Positions 22,913 through 35,500 of a DNA stretch of 64,000 nt are shown here, piece by piece. Made by a program: the position numbers and the translations under genes. The notes under the pieces were generated by a model, which worked only from the letters and a program-made list of their open reading frames with translations, made no database searches and had not been told where the DNA came from. Source of the DNA: Sistotremastrum niveocremeum HHB9708 (lineage: Eukaryota; Basidiomycota; Agaricomycetes; Sistotremastrales; Sistotremastraceae); assembly GCA_001630475.1 (NCBI GenBank), contig KV419409.1, positions 531,624 through 595,623 on the forward strand, in the 5' to 3' direction. The stretch's first letter is position 1; every line of letters starts with the position of its first letter.

Positions 22913-25345
22913 GTGTACCTCTCTCTTTGGGCTCTATATTCAGGGGTTCTCCAGCGCTGTGATTAGCTAATCAACTTCCTCTTCCAATTTGGAGCAAATC
23001 TTCAAGAATGTTGACGACGTCGACGGACGGGCAGATCAAGTGAGTCGTTCGTTGGACGTTCAAAAGATGGAGAGGTGCTACACGCATATGGCTGTACGCC
23101 ATTATTCTATAAGGACCACCACCCTCTTCCACCGCAATCTTCAAATCACCGTGCTCTATATAAGGAAATCGGACGGTTGTAATCACTCGTATCTCCGTAC
23201 CGACAGTTTCAGACAGTATCGCTATGGCTGTCAGACTGAGAGAACAACAACACTTTGAAGATGGACGATTGCATTGATCCACCGTCTCTGGATGCATGTA
23301 CGGGCTAGGGAAGAGACATCGTCACCTCCTCGGCGAGCTGAAGCTGACTCAGCAGAACCGGGATCTCGGGAGAAGCGTACCGGAATCAGTCCCAGCGTCT
23401 AAAATAATTCTTCCTTCTCGCTCCATCGTCGACGGCAACAAAAATCCAAAAAATACTTCCTCCCCGAACACCACCGTATTTAATTCCACCATTACTATCT
23501 CTCAACCTCGGAGCTCCCAATTGGCCAAACGCCAGAAGACAATGAGTAGACATACAAGAAGTGAATCTCGCAGAGAACAGAACGTCTTTGTCATCGGCCT
23601 CATACATTCTCCGCGCCTCCTACAAGTCCGTGACACCTCATGATTCGACTTCCCCATCCTGGCTATCCACTTACATACGCTGTATCCATTCATGACTTTC
23701 GAACCACTCAAAGTCCCGAACTCTTCCGATCTTCTCGTCGACTTTGACTTTGACAGCGGACGCCGATGATCTTCATCCCGTTCGTCATCGACTGATTAGA
23801 ATTAAAAGTAGACTCCGAAACCATACCCGTCGATCTCGCCACTCCACGCTCTTCGTCTGACTCATCCCCACTCGGACTCATTCAACCATTATTCATATCA
23901 TTAAATGACTCGCCCTGCCCATCCCTCACCGAGATCAACACGCCTCCACCATACAACATATTTACTAGTAGATTCGCCAATTGCTCAATCCCTAGATCAT
24001 CACCATCAAGAAGCCAAAGCCTCAGGTTCATGAAACAGCCGTCCTTATCTTACCTCGTCTTGTCTTCGAATTCTAGTGCCTAGGATCCTGTGCGCTTCGC
24101 CCCGCAAACACACTGGTAATCACCCACGATTCAAGCGCTCCTTCCAATAGCCTTCGTTTCCGAGACGTGAGGCACTGACGCTTGGTTGCTTTCTTGAGAT
24201 ACAAGACCTCTTTAGCGCTCGGAAGTCTAAGTTCTTACTATCCGTCGCTCCGTGATTCTGGATGGTACTGGTGTACTATCGATAGGCAAGAATCATGAGC
24301 CGAAGGATCTAAGCTCATGTTATTATCGTGGACGATCGCGTTGAAGTCCAAGCTTCGCCAGATAAATATTCAGAATGACTGCACTGATCGTCAACCGAGC
24401 CTTGGCTACTCCTGCAAGCTTGGCATCTTTATGAACCCAGACTCTAGTCGACTCTGCTGAGATCTTGTACCATCCCTGACCAATTGGGAGCCTGGCCGTA
24501 TACTCGTGTTCGTTATTTGATCGATAGCATGTTTTGAATCATATTCTACATCGTGCATCGAGGGTCCATCGCGCGTCTGCGAATGTTTCTTTCTCGCCTT
24601 TCCCTTAATTCCTTGACATTCCCTAGCATCATTTCTGATCAAACTCGTGGCGTACACCTTCTCGCGAGAGGTCCGGTCCACCCATTATTGAAGTGCGTAA
24701 ATCCCCCACAAATATCTAATCGAGTCTCTGTTGAAGCTTGAAGTTTGGAGTGCATGACCTAGTGATCCATGATCCAGGTCGTTGGACGGGCCAAATTCCA
24801 GGATATCTTTAGGTGTGAGTGACTGTAGGAATGATTCCTCAGGAAACTGATCAAGATCGGCACTGCTCTCTTCGATCTGTTCGATCGCTCCCGCGTAAAT
24901 GTATATTGATTATATTAGGCCTGTATAGATCCGGGACCTTTGTTCTTACATGTATTCGCATTAAGATCTTACTTGCATTCGGTGATAAAGGTGAGCCTTG
25001 AATTGAATATCTGGCATACATGTAAATTAGCGAGCATCAACTTGGATTTGTACTTATCTGGAGCTTGCGCAGCCAAATTTCGCCAAGGATCGGTACGAAA
25101 TTGTACAGGTGCTAGTGAATATATCTACATTCAAGTTTTAGCATTCGTGGCGCTGGAGACCCAAAATTGTGCAAAAATACGAACTTGCGATTTGTTACGA
25201 CTAACCGGCCGACGGTGCGACTCTCGGCTATCTCGGCAGCGGGGTCACTTCCGGCCCGGAGTGCAATTACTTCTCTGCATCCGTCATCGAAGTGCATAGG
25301 CATACTTTGATTGAGCCACGACATTGTCATCTCACCCTGTTTTCG
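22913..25345. other. Divergent intergenic region, no gene supported
   Basis: Between the minus-strand transcription factor and plus-strand F-box copy 3. Short frames occur on both strands (for example 22971-23297 minus, 24940-25299 plus), but none has a family motif or a consistent splice chain. At over 2.4 kb it is the longest gene-poor stretch outside the transposons and may hold regulatory sequence for both neighbours or old decayed DNA. Confidence 0.4.
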
Positions 25346-27030
25346 ATGAGACGCTATACTTCTATTCTATCACTGCCGTCTGAACTCATCATCAACTTCC
25401 TGGAAGGCCTGTCAATCCAAGATGTAGTCAATGTCGCTCAGGTAATAATCGCGCCCACCAATCCACATCATATTAACGCGGTCGATATTTAGACATGTTC
25501 GTCCTTTCGAACGATCATTCGCTCTAATAAACAGAGTATCATGCAGACGCGTAATTCATTTGCGATCCTGGACTCCTTGCCCCTCGGGTTTACGCCTGCT
25601 CAAATATCCTCCGAAGTACTCTACGCAACAGCCGCGGGGTCACTCGCCATCTCAAAACGGCTGAGCTCTGGAAACAAGCTGACACCCCGAAGCCACATAT
25701 TATACGATCTATCAAAGCTCGATATAATGTGGGATCGCCAGAATAACATCTATCCTTCCGATTTCTTCCTCGCGGACCATGTTCATCTATTAGCTTTCCG
25801 ATCATCCTCGACTCTCTTCGTCGTAAAACTAGGCCAGTCTGATCTCATGGACGAATCCGCCAGGATAGACTTAATTCCTGATCGGATTTACCGGATCGAC
25901 TATCAAGTCTCCGATGATGGGAAATGTCTCTTCATCGCGATCGTTTTGAGAGATGAAATCACATGGAGTGGACTTCTTCAAGTATACGAAATTCCTATTC
26001 TACCCCGTGGGTTTGGTCAAGAAGTCCTCCATCTTTCCATTGGCGTTCCGTACCTAATCAGGCACCCGGCTGCAGAAATGCAGCGCCCGACTGTCACAAT
26101 CCGGCACCCATACGTCGTGGTAACCGTCAATCATGAAGGTCTCATTGTCATTAATTTGAGCGAGAAGAGTGGATTGAACATTGATGTCCTCGATCAATCG
26201 TTTATTCCGGACGAAGATGAAGAGGCATGTGAACTGGTGAATTTTCTGCCTCTTTTGAAAATTTATTGTGAGACAGACCATGTCAAAGGCCGTTCTCGAC
26301 TTTCGAATTCATCCACAGGAGCCTGCCGTTTTCATATTCGACGAATTTTGGAGATGCAAAATTTTCGTATTCGATATCCCGAACGACATGCCGCCGCTTA
26401 CGCATTCGCTCTCTTCTGCAATTGACGCCTGGCCATTACGCAAAGTTGGGCATCAAGAAAGTCCCTTCGAGTTCCCATTCTCGAGCGCCACCTGGACGAA
26501 CCCAGCTGGGTTTCGAAAACTGTCTACCTCTTCCTTGATTTTTGACATAATCGTGATCAACCCTTCTGAGACATATGATGAATTGGCACTTGTTGATCAT
26601 TTTATTTATCATAGTGCTGCGAGTTTTACCACGCGCTTATATCAAATTTCATTCCAGGAATTTCCATCTGCCTGACGGGACGAGAGAGGTGGAGTCTCTT
26701 CGCTCCCTGCAGGAGGGTTGGAAAGCTCACGTCAGCAGCGTGGTGTTTGGGAGACATGTACTTGCTCCGAACATCTATATCACAGTCGACGACCTAAACT
26801 CTGCCCGCGCGGCGCTTGTTCCCAAATTTGAGGACGGGCATGGGCATGGTTCGTGCTGGGTTCAACTCACGATACCAGAATGCCTGGATTCACCAGCACT
26901 GCCGGCGGATCTCTCAAAACGAGATAACAAGATCGTCTACCGGGGAGATCCTTATCCTTCGCTGTTTGACGTTCGGAGTGGAAAATTATATGTATGTCGG
27001 CCTGAGGGGTTGCATGTTCTCCAATATTAG
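25346..27030 (+). pseudogene. F-box protein copy 3, apparently frameshifted
   Basis: F-box exon from 25346 (MRRYTSILSLPSELIINFLE.. ending VNVAQ), intron to about 25494, then a long exon (MQTRNSFAILDSLPLGFTPA.., ILYDLSKLDIMWDRQ, YQVSDDGKCLFIAIVL, VTIRHPYVVVTVNHEGLIVI). The second intron is about 26239-26287 and the next exon opens with AVLDFRIHPQEPAVFIFDEF and FDIPNDMPPLTH. The frame that carries this exon meets a stop at 26673, while the family C-terminus (PKFEDGHGHGSCW.., GLHVLQY stop at 27030) continues in another frame. The shift lies between about 26640 and 26675, where 13 bases (TCATTCCAGGAAT) look like a partial duplication. No intron fits there. Either the copy is broken near its last third or it makes a shortened protein. 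Confidence 0.8.
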
Positions 27031-28019
27031 GAATTTCTCCCCAATGTACACCCTGAATGTATTTCTGCGTACCCTTCGAGTAGTTGGCTTCTCTGGTGGG
27101 TGCAGTTGTCGAAATAGGTTTCCTGCAAGATACACTCGGCCGACACACCCGAAAACCAAAACCGAGCCAATTGGACAGTGAATGCAAGGTCGATGAAGGG
27201 TCGCGGTGGCTTATCTTGGCCCTTGATCTGTCACGAAGTCTCGGTTATGTCAAAGAAAACATGTTTCATATTGATGTCTTGCGCATGCAATCTCACAACA
27301 TGGAAATTTAATCAGGCCAGCGCTGGAACGAAGCGGACATCGGCAAGAGTACGGTCGCCCTCGAGTCTGTAGTAGACTTTCTCCGATTTGATTTTGGCTC
27401 GGGAACTTCGACTTCTGTCCCCACGGTAGATTCGCCGAGACCAAGCTCCTGGAGCAGAGGCGACGCTTCCACTTTCAGGTATGTCTTGCTTCTCGAGATG
27501 TTTCATGAAATTAATGATCCGAGTCGGCCACATCGGCCATACGACGGCCCACGGCATTACCAGCTTGCGGCATCGAGACATAAAATTGACCAAAACTTAG
27601 CACGCAGAATAATCTCTAGACTCAATATTTGCATAACCATCGAGGAATTGACAGACGTAGATAATCGATAATCGATGATTTCATAATTGCAGATTTCTAT
27701 TCCGGTCTGCCGAATCCGGAGCAGTGGTCGGAGATTGAAATAGTTGCCTCGAGACTGTTTCGCCCAGCAAGCCTGTCTATGTCGACAACAACAATTCATT
27801 GGTGACTGATGCTGATCTTGATTTGTGACAAGATTCTTGTCAGATTGCTGTGCGAAGATTAGCGAATCTAGTCCGGACCTCATTCAAAAAACAATATCAA
27901 GCGGCCTCGCCTGCCTTTACATCCATCGTTTGTCGACCGTTTCACTTCCCCTTAGACTATCAGACTCCATCTTGTTGCCCTTTCACATGTACATGTGCTT
28001 CAACCGCGTCTATGTCTTG

Positions 28020-28319
28020 TAAGGCCTCCAACGAATATGTACCTGTGGTACTCAGGTACCTGCGGGCAGGTACCTGCCTGTTTTTTTTAGGCAAAATCCC
28101 ATACTCGTACTTGCCAGGTACAGGTACCCATGCAGGTATACCCATGTAAAGTGTCTTGTTTTGTGGTTAAATGGTGAAATTGAATCACTTTGTTGGGGGC
28201 AGGTACCTGCCAAAAAGTTCAAAGGCCAATGTCATACCTACCTGCAAAAATTTTGGCAGGTACCTGCGCAGGTATACCTGCGGGTATACCCATTTGGGCG
28301 ATACTCGTTGGAAGCCTTA
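28020..28319. mobile_element. MITE family 1, copy a (hAT-like)
   Basis: Ends TAAGGCCTCCAACGAATAT and, inverted, TAAGGCTTCCAACGAGTAT. It is flanked by a perfect 8-bp duplication ATGTCTTG at 28012-28019 and 28320-28327. The inside is packed with the palindrome CAGGTACCTG and relatives. No coding capacity. Eight-base duplications fit mobilisation by a hAT-type transposase. Confidence 0.92.
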
Positions 28320-28752
28320 ATGTCTTGTTTGGTGACTGCTTCCTATTTCTGCTCCAAACTGCATTTGCTGGTGTAATTAAGAGCATCAACATTCTGAAAT
28401 GGTCAGTTCAGCCGTTAATCTTTGCACAACACGCACCGAGAAAACGAACTCGACTATTTCACAAGTCCGAACCAAGTTTGCAACTGCCAAACTTGCAAGG
28501 CGGATTTTTTAATTGGGCGCCTAGTTTGAACGTGATCACGGTCATTTTACCAACCAATAGTTATGTGCTTGCTAGCCTCAATCAATCGCATCGAGAACCA
28601 TAATCGTACTCATTTCTCGGCTAGGACAATCAATATCAAGCCCGTGATACCCTGGTCTCCCATTGGTTGAGATTTGCTAATCCGGATTGGCCGCGAGAGC
28701 AATCAGCGAGCTGGATCGACAACACAGAATATGAGCCCAGGAAACAACCCAC

Positions 28753-29033
28753 TAAGGCCTCCAACGAATATATACTTGCCTTACCTGGGTACCTGCATGC
28801 AGGTACCTGCCTGTTTTTTTCAGCCAAAATCCCATACTTGTACTTGGCAAGTACAGGTACTTACTTGCCTATACTTGCCTAAATAACCCCTATTTACTAG
28901 TAAAAATAGCAGGCAGGTACCTGCCTAAATGTCCAGCCGATAATCTCATACCTGCCTACAGTGTATTAGGCAGGTACCCTTGGCAAGTATACTTGCGGAT
29001 ATCCTTAAATGGGCTATATTCGTTGGAAGCCTT
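28753..29033. mobile_element. MITE family 1, copy b (hAT-like)
   Basis: Same inverted ends as the copy at 28020 and a perfect 8-bp duplication CAACCCAC at 28745-28752 and 29034-29041. The left third is close to copy a (AAGGCCTCCAACGAATAT.., GCAGGTACCTGCCTGTTTTTTT, AAAATCCCATAC); the centre differs, with CTTGCCTA-type repeats. Confidence 0.92.
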
Positions 29034-29507
29034 ACAACCCACTGTTGATTTAGAGTCCTACGGCGACTTCTGAGGTGAAGCTAGAGTCCTACGGCTTTGC
29101 TACTTGGGAGATGTCGTGCGGATACGTAATTATTTGCAGCCGGAACTTCCAGCACAGCCTAGTAGCTACGACAAACGACCTTTGCCAGTACGGCAGCACC
29201 TACGCATATTTGCGGTTAGGTCCTAGATCTCGAATTTCGATATCATGCCTCTTCAACAGGATCTCACACTATAGATCTATAGAATCTGAACCTAAAGATT
29301 GGCCTCGGGGAACGCCGCGTGTGAATCGAAGTCGAAGATCGCGCTCGGAAAAAAAAATCGGGCAAAGTCTACTACAGACTCGAGGGCGACCGTACAAGAG
29401 GCCGGCACAACGGCAGTTTCCGGAGAGTCCTGTTCAGTGCCTCCGTGGACGGTCGACGAGGCTTGCTCTCAATCTTCGAGACGGTCAACGTTGTTTGTCA
29501 TCCATTG

Positions 29508-31200
29508 ATGAGCAGTGCTACATCCATCCTCTCCCTGTCCCCCGAACTCGTCATCCCCCTCCTCGCAGAACTCAGCATCCAAGACATAGTCAACGTCGCT
29601 CAGGTACTCAATTTCGCGCCAGCATCCGGCCGATGGTCGTATTTAATGCGTATAGCTGACGTCTTGATGCACAGACATGTTCGTATCTTCGAGCGGTCAT
29701 ACGCTGCAATAAGCAGAGTATCCTGCAAAATCCCAACGCATCCGCAATCCTGGATTCCCTGCCTCTCGGTTTCACTCCTTCCACGATATCCCCCGAAATT
29801 CTGTACGCAACGACTGCGAGCTCGATTGCGACCTCTAGACGACTCAGCTCTGGTGTCCCGCTCACGGCCAAAAATCATACCGTATACGATTTGTCCAAGT
29901 TTGACATAGCATGGGATCGCCATGGCCATCTCCAGCCCTCCGACTTCTTCCTCGTGTCTAATTTACTGGTTTTCCGGTCTTCTTCAAATCTCTTTTTCCT
30001 AAAACTTGGACCATCAGGTGTCGTGGAAGAGTCAATCATACTCAAGTTGTCCTCTGGCTATTACGCGATAGCCTACCAAGTCTCTGATGATCGAAGATCT
30101 CTCTTCATCGCAGTGCTAACTTTAGATCATGCTGCTTCCAGTGAAGTTCTCCGCGTATACGAAGTCCCCATCTGGAACGATAAACTTGGTGATACAACGT
30201 GTCACCTGTCAGTTGGCGTTCCTTATTCGGCATATTTCAGGAGCCCGTTAGTAACCATTCGGGACCCGTATGTTGCTGTCACAATTGAACATGATGACAT
30301 CCCGGCAGTTGTTATCATCAATATGATGGAAAATCGGGGAGTGATCATCGATGTGTGCGACACAGAATACCCTGTACTCAGTGTACTGAATGGTCAAGAT
30401 GAGTACCAAACAATGGTTATTTCCCTTTCTTGTTTTTCAAACCAAAAACTGATCCATTTTAGGGAGTTGCAAATTTCAAGTTCCATGCACAGGAACCTGT
30501 CTTGTTCATCATGGATGAAGTGTGGCCATCCCAAGTTTTCTGGGTCGATATCCCAGACGACATGCCCGTTCTCCCACACTCGCTATCGTTCGCTCAAAAT
30601 CCTGCGAACTTACGCAAGGTTTTTTGTCGAGAAGAACCTTTCCTTCTCCCTTTCGATTATGCTGGGTCAAGCAGGCTATCACCTCATCAGAAGAGCTCGC
30701 CTTCTTCCCATGCATTCGATGTAATTGGTTTCAACCCAGGCAATGCCGAGTTCAGTGTGACTGGTGAAGAGCCAATTGAACAAGACTGCATGAAAAATGA
30801 TCACCATTGGTGCTTCATAATGTTTCGGGTTTCATATGATCTGCATCTTAAGTGGCAGGTCGAATGCCTCCACTTTCCAGAACATTCCCCCTCTTCAGCC
30901 CTCAATCATGTGTTTCTTGGATATCATATTCTTAATCCCGGAGTTTATTTTACGACTTCAAGCTTGGATTCCGCCAAGACTGTGATCACCTCCAAGTTTG
31001 AAGACGGACAAGGACATGGCACCAGTGTCGTCCGACTCACTATTCCAGGACACCTAGATTTACCCGCTCGACCAAATGAGCGCATCGAGCAAGATGAGCA
31101 TGCTCTATATCAGGGTGATCCCGCGCCCTCATTATTCGATGTACGGACAGGAAGACTATACGTGTGTCGTCCCGAGGGGTTGCACGTTCTTCAGTATTAA
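29508..31200 (+). CDS. F-box protein copy 4
   Basis: Start at 29508 (MSSATSILSLSPELVIPLLA.., F-box, ending VNVAQ), intron about 29603-29671, then a long exon with ILDSLPLGFTPSTISPEILY, HTVYDLSKFDIAWDR, FFLKLGPSGVVEES, YQVSDDRRSLFIAVLT and VTIRDPYVAVTIEHDD. A second intron (GTTATTTCC..TTTTAG, about 30416-30461) leads to VANFKFHAQEPVLFIMDE, VDIPDDMPVLPH and the tail SKFEDGQGHGTSV...LYVCRPEGLHVLQY at 31200. All joins keep frame; the gene looks intact at about 520 residues. It is the closest relative of copy 5, 0.6 kb downstream, so the pair is a recent tandem duplicate. Confidence 0.9.
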
Positions 31201-31769
31201 ACTCGTGCGCTTCTCACACTAGTTCTTTGACGATATTGATCCGGATGACCCTATGTATGTCTAGTAGCTAGCCTGCCCTCAATCAAAATTTGATTCCGTT
31301 TAGGTGCCAGTGCGCGCGCCAGACACCCCCGAAGACCAAAGCTGATCTCACTGAATCCCATCCCAGAGTGAAGCGGACTCTGTCCGTGACGACGATATTT
31401 CTATAGAAGAGGAAGGGATGCAAGAATCTGTTCAATGGCTATTAAATCTAATTTGACTGTGGGAATCTCGAAGTCATCATGAGAATAATTTCGTACTAGT
31501 GGGCGTGAGTTCGAAGTGAAGTCAAGGTGAAGGTGGATCGTTTCGGTTGTCAGTGGCTGTATATCGTAGAATTTTCCTAGTGTTAGAGAAAGGACTTTTC
31601 AGCTTGATATGATGCGATCTCACAAAATGGAAATTTAATCAAGGCAAAGCTTGATTTCGGCAGTTTCCGGCAAGGCCTACCCCGTCTGCATAGGTCGAGC
31701 GTCGACGAGGCCCGCATCCAATCTTGCGACGCCAGCGACACAGCGATTGCCGCGTTATCCAACCCTTAG
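31201..31769. other. Intergenic leader of copy 5, shares sequence with the leader of copies 3-4
   Basis: Contains segments also seen after copy 3 and before copy 4: the gacacccccgaagaccaaagc stretch near 31322 (compare 27134) and the atggaaatttaatca / ggcagtttccgg block at 31625-31670. It therefore belongs to the duplicated unit rather than being unique spacer. No frame with coding character. Confidence 0.55.
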
Positions 31770-32501
31770 ATGAGCGGCGCTACTGCCATCCTCTCCCTGT
31801 CCCCCGAACTCGTCATCTCCTGCCTCGCAGAGCTCAGCATTCAAGACATAGTCAACGTCGCTCAGGTACGCAACTTCTCACCAGCATCCGGCTGATCGTC
31901 ATGCTTCATGTGTAATAGCTGACGTCTTGATACATAGACATGTTCGTATCTTCGAGCGGTCATTCGCTGCAATAAGCAGAGTATCCTGCAGAATCCCAGC
32001 GCATCCGTGATCCTGGAGACCCTACCGCTCGGATTCACTCTCGATACGATATCCCCCTCAGTCCTGTACGCGACAGCCGCGAGCTCGATTGCTACCTCCA
32101 GAAGACTGGGTTCTGGAGTTCCTCTTACAGCCCAAAGTCATCCATAAAGTAAAATAGAGCGCGTGTGAGTTTCAGGGACAAAAGGGTCCAAGACATAGGG
32201 GTCCTAAATTACGTAATATAGAATAGAGCGTTTCCATTGGCTCGCGCGTCCCAACGCGTCATCGCCCGCGGCATCTCGGCCGGCCGTCGGAATCGTCCGT
32301 TCGGCCTCGCGGCACGCTGATGGGGGTCAATAGGCCCTCGGTGCTGCCTCTGCCCTCACTTCCTGCCCCGATGGTCCCTCCCCCTTCGCTGCTGAGAGTC
32401 GCGACCATTGTATCGTAAGTAATACAGTCCGGAAAAATCAGTAAATATTACCCCATCATACTCACAACATTTGTGACAGGTTTGTGTGTTTTCTTCTGGC
32501 T

Positions 32502-35500
32502 ATGTCAAGCAACAACAATGCAAATAATAATAATAAGTACGTCATTGCTCTTTTATATATGTCCTGGGAATGGGAATGTGATAGATGATATTCACTTCAC
32601 AATTTGCCCAAACAGTGACACTGGCACACCATTCAGTCCACATCGCAGTGCACGAGAACAAGATAGACGTCTACGAGAGCAGCATCAAACTCCGACTGCT
32701 GATCGTACACGACGTGTCCCCGCAGCTGCAGGCAGTAGCCGTGGTCCAATCCCCTTCCACATTCATCCAACCCCACATCCTCCACAAAATCTCCAACCTC
32801 AGCATTCATCAAATGCTGATCCTTTCTCCAACGCTCCTGTCGCTCCTGTTGCGCTGCCTTTGCAGATTGCCGTTCCTCCCACGCCTGCTGTCAATACACA
32901 GATCCTTCAGCAACTGGATGCAAGGCATGATGAAGGCATGCAGCAGCTTCAGAATCTCCGACGCTTGGCTGAAGAAGCCAGTCGTGGTGACCCTGGGCCA
33001 TCTCGAGGTCGCGGTCGAGGCCGCGGGGTTGGTCGAGGGCGTGGCATCAATGCTGCGCTTCTTGCTAATATTCAGCGAGAAAGTACCCCCGCACCTTCCG
33101 CCTCCGCCGGCAGCAGAGCAACCACCCCGGGCTCTGCAGCCAGTAATCGTTCACGTTCGCAGACACAGCGACGAGAGCGAGAGCGAGAGCAATCTCTGGG
33201 TCAATCCCAACTCTCATCCAATCACGACGACATTGGTACACCCTCCCGCGGGCCTGGCCCTGGCGCAAATAGGGGTCAGGCTGTCCGTCGTAGACGAGAG
33301 ATCCACGACAACTGGGATCAGGAGTTAACCCCATCGCAAGATGGAGAGGAGCCTCCTCATGCTTTCCCCGACCCTCCGCAGGATATTGCTCCCCCAACTG
33401 ATGCTCCTCAATTATGGAAGCATGCACGAGCTCCTTCAATCACTCTTCGCAACCTGCCCAGGCATTCTGTTGGAGCAATGATTCTGCAGTGTCCTCACTG
33501 TCATGCAAAGCATTGGGATGGTGAACGGCTTTCTCATTCTTCGCGTGTCAGGCCGTTGTTTGGCATGTGCTGCAAATCAGGGAAGACTGAGTTGCCAGCG
33601 CTTGAAGAACCTCCTGAATTATTGTCAAATTTATTGACAGGAGCTGATGCTGTAAGCAAAAACTTCCGTCGTCACATCCGACAGTATAATGCCGCTTTTG
33701 CATTTACGTCTCTTGGTGTCAAATAGGGTTTTAAAGTCCGGTCACGACTGGACTTTTTCTGTTTTTGCCCGTGACTGGCAACTGCCGGTCCGGTTGCCTG
33801 CCAAAATTTTGTGCAACTGGCAACAGGACTGCAGTTGCGGTCCAGCAACCAGTTGCCAAAAAGACCAGTTGCCTGACTAGTCATGGCCACGACCTGAGGT
33901 CACAACTGGTCTAAACCATTATTTTAATCAATTATATATTACATTTGAGTCTTATTAGTGGTCATATAGTGTCTAGTAACACATAGGAACACTATATAAT
34001 ACAATATATGATGAATATATGCCCATAAATACCCACTTGACACTCAAAATACCCTGTGTATACCCTTTCCCAGGGCCCCTCAGGGTCCTCAGTCACGACC
34101 ACGGTTGCGACTGGTCATGACTGCAGTTGCTGGTTGCCTGATTTTCAGAAATCCAGATGACCGGCAACTGCAGTCCAGTCACGACCCCACCACGACCTTC
34201 GGTTGCCTGCAGTCACGTGGACTGGACCTTCAAACTCTAGTGTCAAACTGGATGAGTCGCTTTTTGCTGGCACAGGCTCATACGCGTTCCGTATACATGG
34301 CATGCTTGCACACTGCACAGGTGGACTTCTTCCTGAACCCGACCAGCCTGTCCGCTATGCCCAAATCTACATCATTGACTCCAGCGAAGATGCCGTCAAC
34401 ATACGAATCCAGAATAATGTTGCCGCACAACGGGGCCGTCAGGCCACTGCTGATCAGTTTATTGATCCTGACGTGTGGCGGGAGCTCCAAGCCATGATTG
34501 AGGAGCATCATCCATATGTGCAGCTATATAAGCAGGCATATCAGATCATGCGTGAAAAGCCTCCAGAGGAGCAGCGTGACTTGCAGGTGCATTTACGCTT
34601 TAAAAAACACACGGATCGTCGTCGGTATAATCTCCCAAATGTTGCAGATGGTGAGATTGCAGCTATCCTCCCAGGTCCTGGGAATATTGGAGCAGAGTCA
34701 CGAGATATCATTCTTCGACTTCATGATGGTCCACTCTATCGCATCTCAGATCGTCATCCAGCTTATCATACACTGCACTACGTCCTTCTTTTCCCAAAGG
34801 GGGAATTAGGTTGGCATGAAGAAATTCCTTTGCGAGATCAAGATGAAGCTGGACGCTACAAAAAGGTGATGTTTCTTTTGTAATTAAATCAGTCCTCCAA
34901 TTTTCTGACAGACAAGTGATGATATCAGGTGACCAGATTGATGTTCATGCAACACAGACTCCATCCACGTGATGATCAGCCAGAAACTATTTTCCGTGCT
35001 GGGAAACTGTTTCATCAGTATATTGTGGATGGCTGGGCATGCATAGAGCAAAGTGACCTCTTCTACCTCCGCACACATCAGAAACAGCTCCGTGCAGATT
35101 CGTACCGAGGGCTTGCAGATGTGTTGAATGCCAATGATGAAGCACAGCCTGAGAATATTGGTCAACCAGTCATCCTACCTTCCTCTTTCATCAACTCTCC
35201 ACGCTCAATGATGCAACTGTTTCAGGATGCTATGGCAATCTGTCGCTACTTCATTCATCCAGACCTCTTCCTCACAATGACAGCCAATCCCAATTGGCCA
35301 GAAATCCTTGCTGAACTTCTGCCAGGCCAAACAGTCTACGACCAACCTGATTTGGTGTCACGCGTGTTCCACATGAAGAAGAACGCAGTACTCCGTGACA
35401 TCTATACATTGGGGATATTTGGTCGTGTTGTTGCACACGTATACGTCATTGAATTCCAGAAGCGAGGACTACCTCATATGCATCTCCTCATTTTTCTTCA

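Larger units (their letters stand above)
27350..29394. mobile_element. 2-kb terminal-inverted-repeat element holding two MITEs
   Basis: The outer 31 bases are perfect inverted repeats beginning TACGGTCGCCCTCGAGTCTG at both ends, and weaker similarity continues for about 110 bases inward. Direct repeats CAAGAG flank it (27344-27349 and 29395-29400). The bases outside resemble the uninterrupted leader of F-box copy 5 (31618-31680: atggaaatttaatca.. and ggcagtttccgg), which supports an insertion upstream of copy 4. No transposase frame is visible, so it seems non-autonomous or internally decayed. Two smaller elements at 28020 and 28753 are nested within. Confidence 0.7.

Noticed and set aside
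21941-22966. Plus-strand frames rich in Leu across the polyglutamine region
   Set aside because: Antisense reading of CAG/CAA repeats of the transcription factor N-terminus.
24940-25299. 119-codon plus frame before F-box copy 3
   Set aside because: No motif, lies in the leader of copy 3, composition like surrounding non-coding DNA.
28030-29000. Repeated CAGGTACCTG units as a CRISPR array or minisatellite
   Set aside because: Units are palindromic, unevenly spaced and enclosed by inverted ends with 8-bp duplications; they belong to two MITEs, and the genome is eukaryotic.
32585-33439. Alternative frames over the Helitron N-terminus (plus 32585-33328, minus 33065-33439)
   Set aside because: Out-of-frame or antisense readings of the Arg/Gly/Pro-rich part of the Rep-helicase gene.
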